Assembly (NCBI GenBank): GCA_049325415.1
Contig: JBMOLL010000100.1
Span: forward strand, 1 to 47,978
Direction: 5' to 3'
Source: JBMOLL01 sp049325415
GTDB taxonomy: Bacteria > Bacteroidota > Bacteroidia > Bacteroidales > GCA-2748055
DNA length: 47,978 nt
Shown: piece after piece, positions 7,878 through 15,520 of the stretch
Layout of the letters: every line of letters begins with the position of its first letter
How positions within the stretch are numbered: position 1 is the stretch's first letter
Program-made: the position numbers and the translations under genes
Notes under the pieces: generated by a model
The model's input: only the letters and a program-made list of their open reading frames with translations
What the model was told of the DNA's origin: nothing
The model's database searches: none

Positions 7878-7902
7878 AGGCTCTGAACATTAATAGTGAA
7901 AA

Positions 7903-9954
7903 ATGAAACGATTAGCTACAGCAATTACTTTCTTATCCCTGATCTTTAGCTCTTTAGCTGCGCAGGTTGTGGATCCGGTCCACTGGGACTTTTCATGGAA
8001 GCAAACCGGTGATCGGGAAGCCGAACTGATCTTCAGTGCCAAGATCGATAAGCCATGGCATCTTTATTCAGCCAATCTGCCTGCCGGCGGTCCCATCGCC
8101 ACAAGGCCCTCTTACGACGACTCCGCTGCTTTTACACTTTCAGGCGGGATCATCGAAGTGATCAAGCCAAAGGTCAAATTCGACGAGGGTTTCCAGATGA
8201 ATGTCGGAACGCTCGAAAGAACTGCAGAGTTTCGTCAGAAGATCATTCTTAAAGATCGCAATGCGCTTACCATCACGGGGGAGATCGAATACCAGGTGTG
8301 TGATGATATGAATTGCCTCCCTCCGAAGCAGGATCCATTCACTTTTAAAATAAGCCTTGCCGCACCGGCTTCAGAAACGGCTGCCGCAGTTGCCCCGTCG
8401 GCCGACACCGGAAAAACAGTCACAGCGGATGAGGGGGACACTGTAAAAGCAGGGGAAACACTCACCGCCGCCGGTCAGGAGCTGCCATCGGTTTCCACGC
8501 CGGCCATGGAAGAGGAAAAATCCATCTGGGGCTTTTTCTGGTTCGCATTTGGTGCCGGACTTCTGGCTTTACTCACTCCCTGCGTCTTTCCCATGATCCC
8601 CATGACGGTATCTTTCTTTATGCGTGGGAATGACAAACGTTCAAAAGGCGTTGTATCGGCCTCTGTGTTCGGGCTCTCCATTATCGGGATCTACACCCTG
8701 CTTGGCGTGCTGGTGAGTCTGACCAATATGAGCCCCGAAGCTGCTAATAATTTAAGTACACACTGGATCCCGAATACGATCTTCTTCATCCTTTTCCTCG
8801 TATTTGCCTTTTCTTTCCTGGGGATGTTCGAACTGGTGCTGCCTTCATCGTGGGTTAACCGGGCCGACAGTCAGGTTGACCGGGGCGGACTGGGAGGAGC
8901 CTTTTTCATGGCACTGACTACGGTACTGGTCTCATTCTCCTGTACCGGTCCTTTCGTGGGAGCACTGCTGGTGGAGGCAGTAGGTGGACTGGCTCTCAAA
9001 CCTATCCTTGGAATGTTCGGCTTCGGGCTTGCCTTTGCCATTCCTTTTACTTTATTTGCCCTTTTCCCGTCCTGGCTGGAAAGCATGCCGAAATCGGGTG
9101 GCTGGCTCAATGCCATCAAGGTTGTGCTGGGCTTTGTGGTCCTGGCCTTCGGTATGAAGTTCCTGTTGCCTCTCGATCCCTATCACCGGGTTCTGACACG
9201 TGAGCTCTACCTGGCCGTATGGATCGTCCTGGCCTTCCTGCTTGGAATGTATTTTCTCGGGAAAATCCGTTTTGCGCACGACAGCGAGCAGTCGCATGTA
9301 ACCGTTCCCCGGCTCATGCTGGCTCTGGCTACCTTCACTTTTGTGATCTACCTGTTTATGGGGCTTTTCGGCGCCGAGTTGAAACTGGTTGCCCCCCTGA
9401 TGCCGCCAAAATCATCTCATGGTATCGACCTCACCCGGCCGGCAGCTTTTGCCCCTGTTCAGGCGTCCGACAAGGAAGAAGAATGTACGCCTGTTAAACA
9501 TGTGGACCTCTTCTCGATGCCTGCAGGTTATTCCGGATTCTTTGACCTGGAAGAAGGTCTTGCCTGTGCAAAAGCCAGTGGTAAACCGGTACTTATTGAT
9601 TTTAAAGGTCATTCGTGCAGCAACTGTAAAAAAATGGAAGCTGCAGTGTGGTCCGATCCCGCTGTGCGACAATTGCTTAATGAGAGGTTTGTGATTGTGG
9701 CCCTGTATACCGACGATCGTACCAAACTGCCGGAGAGTGAGTGGTATGTTTCCCGGGTCGATGGGAAGGAGAAAAAGACCATCGGACAACAGAGCATCGA
9801 CTATGAAATTGAGCATTTCCGAACCAATACCGTGCCTTTGTACGTGATCATGGACAGTAACGGGAAAGTGCTCAACCAGCCCAAAGGTACGGATCTGGAT
9901 GTGGCCTCTTATATGGCCTGGTTAAATGAAGGCCTGGCAGCGGCTGGTAAATAG
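7903..9954 (+). CDS. dsbD: Thiol:disulfide interchange protein DsbD
   Basis: A 683-residue inner-membrane protein that carries reducing power from cytoplasmic thioredoxin to periplasmic proteins. It has all three modules. After a signal peptide (about 1-20), the N-terminal periplasmic domain carries C133 and C138 ('QVCDDMNCLPP'). A low-complexity linker (about 155-205) leads to the CcdA-like membrane domain (about 208-490) with paired cysteines C227 ('LLTPCVFPMIP') and C347 ('VSFSCTGPF'). The C-terminal thioredoxin-fold domain has C572-S-N-C575 and the cis-proline P645 ('NTVPLYV'). All six redox cysteines are present. It is a single-gene unit with its own promoter and a strong terminator at 9979-10028. 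Confidence 0.95.
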   Translation: MKRLATAITFLSLIFSSLAAQVVDPVHWDFSWKQTGDREAELIFSAKIDKPWHLYSANLPAGGPIATRPSYDDSAAFTLSGGIIEVIKPKVKFDEGFQMNVGTLERTAEFRQKIILKDRNALTITGEIEYQVCDDMNCLPPKQDPFTFKISLAAPASETAAAVAPSADTGKTVTADEGDTVKAGETLTAAGQELPSVSTPAMEEEKSIWGFFWFAFGAGLLALLTPCVFPMIPMTVSFFMRGNDKRSKGVVSASVFGLSIIGIYTLLGVLVSLTNMSPEAANNLSTHWIPNTIFFILFLVFAFSFLGMFELVLPSSWVNRADSQVDRGGLGGAFFMALTTVLVSFSCTGPFVGALLVEAVGGLALKPILGMFGFGLAFAIPFTLFALFPSWLESMPKSGGWLNAIKVVLGFVVLAFGMKFLLPLDPYHRVLTRELYLAVWIVLAFLLGMYFLGKIRFAHDSEQSHVTVPRLMLALATFTFVIYLFMGLFGAELKLVAPLMPPKSSHGIDLTRPAAFAPVQASDKEEECTPVKHVDLFSMPAGYSGFFDLEEGLACAKASGKPVLIDFKGHSCSNCKKMEAAVWSDPAVRQLLNERFVIVALYTDDRTKLPESEWYVSRVDGKEKKTIGQQSIDYEIEHFRTNTVPLYVIMDSNGKVLNQPKGTDLDVASYMAWLNEGLAAAGK

Positions 9955-9978
9955 ACCGTTCTGCCCAATCCGGTAATG

Positions 9979-10028
9979 AAAAATCCTCACCGCAAACCCG
10001 ATGAACCCGGGACGCGGTGAGGATTTTT
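9979..10028. terminator. Bidirectional intrinsic terminator between dsbD and the convergent sigma operon
   Basis: The arms 9979-9993 (AAAAATCCTCACCGC) and 10014-10028 (its exact complement) form a 15-bp stem with a 20-nt loop. T-rich bases follow on the plus strand and A-rich bases precede it, so it should stop both dsbD and the minus-strand operon ending at 10034. Confidence 0.85.
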
Positions 10029-10033
10029 TTTAA

Positions 10034-10675
10034 TCAGAATGATCCGAATTTGAAGGTGATCCCCGCACTCCATCCGTTCAGTGCATCAGGGGAGCTGTTT
10101 TCAAGAAGGAGGTCGGTGGTAAATCTCCAGGAACCGTATAAGGCAATCCGGAAAAAGCGCAGCATATTCAGTTCCAGTTCAACCGAGGGTTCTGCAACCA
10201 GGAAGACATTTACATCTTCCAGGTAGCTGTCGAAATACTGATAAGGATCATAAAGGTTTTCGCTGAAGGAGGTCAGCGCAACACCGCCTGCACCCACCAG
10301 AACCGGAAAGGAAAGATGCACGGGAAGATTCCAGAAAAGGATAGGTTCAAAAACCAGTCCGCCATAGCCCCCCACCAGGTTATAATACAGCTGTGTGGAA
10401 TTATCATAGAAGGGATCGTTCACGAAGCCAAAGCCTCCGACACCCATGCCGAAGCCGTGTCCGATCACCCATTCGGCCCTCGCCCCGGTGAGCAGCGCAT
10501 CTCTGCCGTCGATAGACGAATATCCGATGGAAAGTGCTCCGTAGGCACCGACCTTTGGTCGCTGGCCAAATATGGTATGGTATTCATAGGATCTCGAAGG
10601 ACGCTGGTCTTCCTGTCCGTGTAAATAACTGAATGGAAGGAGCGTAATAAGGATAAGAATAATCTGTTTTTTCAT
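10034..10675 (-). CDS. Exported beta-rich protein of unknown function, last gene of the sigma operon
   Basis: I do not recognise a named family. The 213-residue protein has a signal peptide ('MKKQIILILITLLPFSYLHG', cleavage near residue 20). The mature part alternates short aromatic and glycine-rich strands ('GAYGALSIGYSSIDGRDALL', 'GFGMGVGGFGFVNDPFYD') and ends in 'GITFKFGSF' with a terminal phenylalanine, as in many outer-membrane beta-barrels. An eight-strand barrel is a reasonable guess. It lies 18 bp downstream of another exported barrel-like protein and ends an operon with an ECF sigma factor and its anti-sigma-like protein, so an envelope role is likely. Confidence 0.75.
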   Translation of the reverse strand: MKKQIILILITLLPFSYLHGQEDQRPSRSYEYHTIFGQRPKVGAYGALSIGYSSIDGRDALLTGARAEWVIGHGFGMGVGGFGFVNDPFYDNSTQLYYNLVGGYGGLVFEPILFWNLPVHLSFPVLVGAGGVALTSFSENLYDPYQYFDSYLEDVNVFLVAEPSVELELNMLRFFRIALYGSWRFTTDLLLENSSPDALNGWSAGITFKFGSF

Positions 10676-10693
10676 GATTTCGGTATGATATAT

Positions 10694-11188
10694 TTAGAAT
10701 CTGTATCTCGCGGTCAGGGCAAAATCCCAGATATTGACCGTGAAAATCTGACTGAGTGAAACTTCCATATAGGGCTTGAAGTCCAGGCCAAAGCTGAATG
10801 GTGCATCGAAAAGCCTGTATTCAACAGAAGCGTAGCCATCCACGCCTGCCAGAGGTGAAAAGACCCTCTGTCCGAAGTAGATGGTGCGGAAGAGAATATT
10901 ATAATGATCGGTGAAACTGAATCCGGCATGGGCTCCGAAGCCATAAAACAGGTGGAGGGTGCCGGTCCGGGTATACATCAGTTCATTGTTCACCTGGCGG
11001 ATCAGGTGAAGCTGTGCGCCGGCACCCCTGAAGGAGAGCAGCATGTCGTAGGAGAGCTCTTCTTCCAGGTTTACCCGGAGCAGCAGGCCCGGAGTAAGTC
11101 CGGTGCGAAATCCGGCTTCTTTCAGGTAGACCTGTCCGGACGCGACGCTGCAAAGCGATATGATCAGCAGGAATACGATCTTTCTCAT
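10694..11188 (-). CDS. Exported beta-rich protein of unknown function
   Basis: A 164-residue protein with a signal peptide ('MRKIVFLLIISLCSVASG'). The mature part has alternating hydrophobic/polar strands and ends 'WDFALTARYRF', with the C-terminal Phe typical of outer-membrane barrels. I cannot name a family. Its ATG overlaps the TGA of the DUF4097-like gene (4-bp ATGA overlap at 11185-11188), so it is translationally coupled to that gene, and it is followed 18 bp later by a second, similar exported protein. The pair may be small outer-membrane barrels controlled by the operon's sigma factor. Confidence 0.75.
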   Translation of the reverse strand: MRKIVFLLIISLCSVASGQVYLKEAGFRTGLTPGLLLRVNLEEELSYDMLLSFRGAGAQLHLIRQVNNELMYTRTGTLHLFYGFGAHAGFSFTDHYNILFRTIYFGQRVFSPLAGVDGYASVEYRLFDAPFSFGLDFKPYMEVSLSQIFTVNIWDFALTARYRF

Positions 11189-12294
11189 GGCTGCCTGCTT
11201 GAAATTTTAATAAAACATTTTTGCAGGGCCTCAATCTGGATCTTTCCGTTGCCTTCCCTGCCGCCCAGTGTTCCCGATACGAGTACCAGTCCGCCTGATG
11301 CCGGGCTGTTTTCAAGCTGTGAGTCCTTGTCGCTGATGTTCACCACAGCTTCAGGGCTGTGAAGCAGTTCGAGCCGGACCGGTTTTTTCGCTTCCACGTT
11401 CAGAGTGATATCCGTATAGTCGGAATCGATATGCAGTTTTTGGAAACCGGGCACAACATGATCGATGACAAGTCCTCCGTATTTCATGTAGCAATCGGCT
11501 TCCCTGGTGAAACGGTCGATCCAGACCTGTGAGAAGTTACTGCTTCCGTAAAGGTATTCGATCTCCTTGAAGGTTAGTTTATCCCGGCGTGAATCGATAC
11601 GGGTGAGTCCGCTGAAATCGGCATCGAGGGTTGAGGAACGACTGATCAGGTCCAGTTGCCGGATAGCTCCCACCTTGAGGTCGCTGTAGGAGAGATCGAG
11701 CTTGACTGATCCAAGGGTGTTGACCATGCCGTTGGCAAAACTCAGGGTGATCTCACTGTTTCCGTCAATCCTGTTGGCTTTCAGTGAACCATTCGACAGT
11801 TCGATCCTGACTTTTCCCGTGAGGTCATCGATATACACATCGCCGAATTTATTCCGGAGATTGATGTTGATATAGGCGGGCACATGAACGAGGTAGTTTA
11901 TTTCCACCTCTTTGGGTGTCCCGATCAGGGCATTGGAAAGGGATCGCATCTCCGCCGAGAACTGAGAATTGGTCTTGTCAAGGATGGTCCGGGCAGTAAT
12001 GTAGAACCTGGACGACGAGAAGGAGATATTTACATCTTCCTTCAGTCTTTTCAACCGGGTCATGGAGGTGGAACTCAGGAAAATATCCACCTGGATACTC
12101 ACCGAGTCCTTATCCCACGGAACCAGGTGCACGGTTCCGTATTTATTTTCCAGGTCGAGGGTTGTCTCCCTCGTTGCCGGATAGCTCTGCCAGAGCGTAC
12201 TCTGATCCGTGTAATCCTGGGCGGACAGCGCACCGGCGCCAAACAGGCACAGGATCAGAAGAGTGGCCCCGCGTTTATAGATTGTATTGTTCAT
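11185..12294 (-). CDS. Exported DUF4097/GIN-like beta-solenoid protein
   Basis: A 369-residue protein with a signal peptide ('YKRGATLLILCLFGAGALSA'). The mature part is a series of short beta repeats: 'LENKYGTVHLVPW', 'LRNKFGDVYIDDLTGKVRI', 'LSNGSLKANRIDGNSEITLS' and 'LSYSDLKVGAIRQLDLISRS'. This is the pattern of DUF4097/adhesin-head (GIN-domain) beta-solenoids. These proteins often accompany ECF sigma/anti-sigma genes in Bacteroidota and are thought to be periplasmic or surface proteins; their function is unknown. The start overlaps the end of the anti-sigma-like gene by 20 bp and the stop overlaps the next gene by 4 bp, so expression is tightly coupled. Confidence 0.75.
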   Translation of the reverse strand: MNNTIYKRGATLLILCLFGAGALSAQDYTDQSTLWQSYPATRETTLDLENKYGTVHLVPWDKDSVSIQVDIFLSSTSMTRLKRLKEDVNISFSSSRFYITARTILDKTNSQFSAEMRSLSNALIGTPKEVEINYLVHVPAYININLRNKFGDVYIDDLTGKVRIELSNGSLKANRIDGNSEITLSFANGMVNTLGSVKLDLSYSDLKVGAIRQLDLISRSSTLDADFSGLTRIDSRRDKLTFKEIEYLYGSSNFSQVWIDRFTREADCYMKYGGLVIDHVVPGFQKLHIDSDYTDITLNVEAKKPVRLELLHSPEAVVNISDKDSQLENSPASGGLVLVSGTLGGREGNGKIQIEALQKCFIKISSRQP

Positions 12295-12805
12295 GTCTTT
12301 CCTCCTTTTGCTTTAACTGGTTTAACAGATCCTCCAGTATTTCCAGTTTCATTCTGTAATTCTGGATCATGGCCTCAATTACCTCTACATTGTCTACATC
12401 GTCTTTCAGGTCGTTCTTCAACTCCCTGCAGATCTGGTCAAGGTCGGCCATATCCTTGTTCAGGTCCTCTTCCATTCCGGGGGTTCCGGCAAAATATGGT
12501 TTCAGTTCCGTGTATTTCTGGCTTACCAGCGAATTGTAATAAGCTTCGGTTTCCATGAGTTCCCGGTACATGGCACTCTGTTCAATTGCCGATGAGGCAG
12601 AAGAACGCCCGAGGTAATAAAAACCGGCTGAAAAGGCCGAGATCAGCAGGGCTGCAGCAGCAGCATACCTCATGATCCGGAGCCTCCTGCTCGTCCGCTC
12701 CTTCCTCGCCGACGGCGAGATCCTGAGCCACAGGGAAGGATTCGGTTCGTGACTGTCGAAAGCCTCCCTGTTTTCTTTTACAAATTGTTCCAAACGGTCA
12801 TTCAT
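12275..12805 (-). CDS. Single-pass anti-sigma-like protein
   Basis: The start at 12805 ('MNDRLEQFVKENREAFDSHE') is preferred; an ATG at 12814 adds three residues. In this numbering a short cytoplasmic segment has the anti-sigma pattern 'EPNPSLWLRIS', followed by a basic stretch, a single transmembrane helix ('YAAAAALLISAFSAGFYYLG', about residues 47-66) and a periplasmic coiled-coil-rich tail ('ICRELKNDLKDD', 'KLEILEDLLNQLKQKEE'). No zinc-binding HxxxCxxC motif is seen, so it is not a ZAS-type anti-sigma factor. The overlap with the sigma gene (8 bp) is the classic arrangement for a sigma/anti-sigma pair. Function is inferred from architecture and position. Confidence 0.75.
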   Translation of the reverse strand: MNDRLEQFVKENREAFDSHEPNPSLWLRISPSARKERTSRRLRIMRYAAAAALLISAFSAGFYYLGRSSASSAIEQSAMYRELMETEAYYNSLVSQKYTELKPYFAGTPGMEEDLNKDMADLDQICRELKNDLKDDVDNVEVIEAMIQNYRMKLEILEDLLNQLKQKEERHEQYNL

Positions 12806-13343
12806 GGTCAGCAAGTATTTCTTTTATTTTCAGTTTCGCTCTCAGGTACTGACTCTTGGAGGTCGACTCCGTAATGTTCAGTATCCCGGCGATCTCCTGA
12901 TGATCATATCCTTCAAGCAGGTACAGCGACAGGACGACCCTGTAGCCGTCGGGAAGTTGTTCTATTGCCTTTCTGACTTCCTCCACCTTAAATTCAATGT
13001 CTTCATAATCAACTTCGTCCTCTTCCAGCCGGTCCAGGTTCTTATCGGTAAGCACCAGCTCGGCCCGTTTCTTTTTCAGATGATTGATGCAGGTGTTTAC
13101 CGTAATCCTTTTTATCCATGCACCAAAAGCCGATTCGAACCTGAAAGTACCCAGTTTGCTGAAGGCATAGGTAAAAGCCTCCTGAAGCAGGTCTTCTGCT
13201 TCCTCCTGACGACGGACCATTCTCAGGCAGACGTTATACATCGCTCCCGAGTACAGGCTGTACAATCTGAACTGTGCGGCCGGGTCTCCTTTTATGCACA
13301 GCTCGATCACATCCCTGTGTATGTCTTCGTAGGTCGTCGTCAA
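12798..13343 (-). CDS. ECF-type RNA polymerase sigma factor
   Basis: A 181-residue sigma-70 family factor with region 2 ('LYSLYSGAMYNVCLRMVRRQ', 'EEAEDLLQEAFTYAFSKLGT' for core binding, then 'SAFGAWIKRITVNTCINHLK' for -10 recognition). An acidic linker rich in Asp and Glu follows, then region 4 ('QLPDGYRVVLSLYLLEGYDH', 'QEIAGILNITESTSKSQYLR', the -35 helix-turn-helix). It heads a five-gene minus-strand unit. Such factors usually activate their own operon when the membrane partner releases them; the inducing signal cannot be read here. It resembles the second sigma factor at 45506-46081 in the same 'STSKSQY' turn. Confidence 0.93.
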   Translation of the reverse strand: MTTTYEDIHRDVIELCIKGDPAAQFRLYSLYSGAMYNVCLRMVRRQEEAEDLLQEAFTYAFSKLGTFRFESAFGAWIKRITVNTCINHLKKKRAELVLTDKNLDRLEEDEVDYEDIEFKVEEVRKAIEQLPDGYRVVLSLYLLEGYDHQEIAGILNITESTSKSQYLRAKLKIKEILADHE

Positions 13344-13805
13344 CGGTTTTTGTTTTCGAAATTAAGGACAAGATAGTAAAATGGAAGTTGCACATCCAGA
13401 CCTGAAAAATGCTGTTTTTTTTATTTGGGGATTTTGAGGATTCCCGACCGGCCGGACAGGTATCGCCAATGAATATTATTGGGGAGGAAAACAGGCAGCA
13501 GATAAGTGCCGGAATTTGCATTGATCAACAGCGGATCATACTTGCCCGTATCAGGAAGTCAGTTCACGTAATACCGTTGATATACGTAACCTTCGGGCGC
13601 CGATCTACGTAAAAATACCTGTTCAGATGATTTACCTGACGGCGGATTCAAGGCTCTGAATCCAGGCAAATCCATTTTCATCCATCACGAATGAATGGAA
13701 ATGTTAGTGTTGATAACTTGAATATCGTGTTGTTGAATTTGGAGCTATTTTAATGGATTAAGAAAAAAGTTGCTAATTTTAATAATTGGTAAAAAACCGG
13801 GTTGT
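13344..13805. other. Intergenic region between the divergent sigma operon and the PorP-like gene
   Basis: 462 bp with no convincing gene. It holds the upstream regions of both flanking units, a 7-bp inverted repeat (GGATTCA 13644-13650 / TGAATCC 13657-13663) and AT-rich DNA before the PorP start. Short open frames here lack start context or family signatures. Confidence 0.6.
13710..13741 (+). promoter_or_regulatory. Possible promoter of the PorP/SprF-like gene
   Basis: TTG (13710-13712), a 21-bp spacer and TGAATTTG (13734-13741; seven of eight positions match TAnnTTTG), 64 bp before the GTG start. Confidence 0.35.
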
Positions 13806-14783
13806 GTGAGAAAGTCTTTTGCAGGCATATACCTCCTGTTCATTCTCAGGGCATTACAGGGACAGGATCCTCAGTTTACGCAGTTTTATGCGAACCCGCT
13901 TTACCTTGCTCCGTCGTTTGCCGGTGCCACACAGCAGGACCGGGTCTCGATCGTTTATCGTAACCAGTGGCCGGAGATGCCCGGCACCTTTGTTACCTTC
14001 ACCTGTGCCTACGATCATTTCTTTGAAAGCTTTAACAGTGGGGTGGGAGTTCTTGTGATGCGCGATGTGGCCGGATCGGGAAACCTGAGCCTGACCAATG
14101 CCGCGGTACAGTATTCCTATGATATAAAAATCAATAATTACTGGCATGTTCGGCCCGGGGCCCAGTTTGTCTATACCCAGCAGGGGATCGATTACAACCA
14201 GCTGATCTGGGGGACCATGCTTAACGGACCCGGCGTAGGTCCAGGCACCGAAGCTCCGCCGGAAGAGACCAAGGCCGATATCGACTTCGGTTCCTCCGTT
14301 CTGGCCTATTCCGATAAACTCTGGTTCGGGGTGTCGGTCGACCATCTGCTGACGCCCAATTATGGCTTGTGGTATGAAAACGCCGACTGGCCGATCAAGG
14401 TGTCGGTATACGGTGGGGCACAGATCATCCACAAAGGCCGGCTTCTGAGTCCTATCGATGAATCCCTTTCCCTGGCCTTTAACTTCAGGCATCAGTATAT
14501 TTATAACCAGCTCGATCTGGGCCTATACTGGTATAAGGCCCCGCTGATGCTCGGATTCTGGTACCGTGGTATCCCTGTGATCAGCAAGGATAAGAGGGGA
14601 GATGCGCTGGCCTTCCTGGTGGGTTATAAGATGGACCAGATCAGGGTGGGCTACTCCTACGACTTTACAATCTCCAACCTGGTATCCTCCACCGGGGGTG
14701 CGCACGAGATCTCCCTTGTCTATGAATTCAAGACCACCCGCAAGCGTCTGAAGAGAAGGATGGTTCCATGTCCGGAATTCTGA
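13806..14783 (+). CDS. PorP/SprF-family type IX secretion membrane protein
   Basis: A 325-residue outer-membrane barrel. The GTG at 13806 gives a signal peptide ('MRKSFAGIYLLFILRALQGQ'); a TTG twelve codons upstream is less likely. The mature start 'DPQFTQFYANPLYLAPSFAG' is the hallmark of PorP/SprF proteins. 'MRDVAGSGNLSLTNAAVQYS' and 'GFWYRGIPV' follow, with C-terminal strands including 'DQIRVGYSYDFTISNL'. In F. johnsoniae, SprF is needed to deliver the giant adhesin SprB, and PorP-like proteins are thought to serve cargo that carries the type B C-terminal domain. Usually such genes sit next to their cargo gene; here no cargo gene is adjacent, the nearest being the giant gene about 11 kb away. 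Confidence 0.93.
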   Translation: MRKSFAGIYLLFILRALQGQDPQFTQFYANPLYLAPSFAGATQQDRVSIVYRNQWPEMPGTFVTFTCAYDHFFESFNSGVGVLVMRDVAGSGNLSLTNAAVQYSYDIKINNYWHVRPGAQFVYTQQGIDYNQLIWGTMLNGPGVGPGTEAPPEETKADIDFGSSVLAYSDKLWFGVSVDHLLTPNYGLWYENADWPIKVSVYGGAQIIHKGRLLSPIDESLSLAFNFRHQYIYNQLDLGLYWYKAPLMLGFWYRGIPVISKDKRGDALAFLVGYKMDQIRVGYSYDFTISNLVSSTGGAHEISLVYEFKTTRKRLKRRMVPCPEF

Positions 14784-14880
14784 GTCTCTGAAATATTGTT
14801 CTCGTACCGGCCCGGTTTGTGCCACCGCAATTCTCACTTTTTGCTTTAACATTTTCCTGCTTATAAATACGACCTTTTAT

Positions 14881-14888
14881 TATATTTG
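14881..14888 (+). promoter_or_regulatory. Predicted -7 promoter box of the Skp/OmpH-like gene
   Basis: TATATTTG matches TAnnTTTG exactly, 20 bp before the ATG at 14909. No clear TTG lies at the expected distance upstream. Confidence 0.45.
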
Positions 14889-14908
14889 TATCCTCAATAA
14901 AAATCTGA

Positions 14909-15520
14909 ATGATAATGAAACAACTCAATCTGATCATTAGTGCTGTTTTAGGTGCAGCAGTCATCGCCTTATTTGTTCTGCATTTTACCGGCAACAAACC
15001 TTCCGGAAACGGAAACAACGGTAGCAGTGCAGCATCCTCCGGAGAGCTCAAAATCGCTTATTTCCAGATGGATTCTGTTCTGGCCAGCTGGAATCTTTAC
15101 AGCCAGATGCAGGATGAGATGACATCCAAACAACAAAAACTGGAAAGTGATTTCAACGGCAGGACCCAGACTTTCTATAACAGTGTTCAGGATGCACAGT
15201 ATAAGATCCAGCGCGGACTTGTAACCCGTGCGGAAGCCGAACAGTTGCAGACCCAGTTACAGGAAGAAGAGCAGAAGCTGGCCAATCTTCAGCAGACCTA
15301 CCTTCAGCAGTTGCAGGAAGAAGGTGTGGTAAAAAACAGGCAGATGCTCGACAAGATTGAGGCGTATCTGAAAGAATATAATGCAGACAAGGGTTATACC
15401 TATATCTTCTCCTATACCTTTGGCGGCAACCTCATGTATGCCGACAAGGTACATGATATCACCACCGATATCATTAACGGTCTGAACGAGGAATACAAGT
15501 CGGCGGATTCCGGGAAATAA
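14909..15520 (+). CDS. OmpH/Skp-family periplasmic chaperone
   Basis: A 203-residue protein with an N-terminal hydrophobic segment ('LNLIISAVLGAAVIALFVLH', signal peptide or anchor). A Gly/Asn/Ser linker follows, then 'LKIAYFQMDSVLASWNLYSQ' (the Skp/OmpH start strand and helix), a long Gln/Glu-rich coiled coil (about residues 65-145) and a C-terminal strand/helix region ('YTYIFSYTFGGNLMYAD'). Skp family members form jellyfish-shaped trimers that hold unfolded outer-membrane proteins. ATG at 14909 or, two codons on, at 14915 could start it. Its stop overlaps the ATG of the glycosyltransferase gene by one base (TAATG), so the two are coupled. Confidence 0.87.
   Translation: MIMKQLNLIISAVLGAAVIALFVLHFTGNKPSGNGNNGSSAASSGELKIAYFQMDSVLASWNLYSQMQDEMTSKQQKLESDFNGRTQTFYNSVQDAQYKIQRGLVTRAEAEQLQTQLQEEEQKLANLQQTYLQQLQEEGVVKNRQMLDKIEAYLKEYNADKGYTYIFSYTFGGNLMYADKVHDITTDIINGLNEEYKSADSGK

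Noticed and set aside
13409..13612. Small open frame in the sigma/PorP intergenic region
   Set aside because: No recognisable family or promoter, and its codons read as ordinary AT-rich intergenic DNA.
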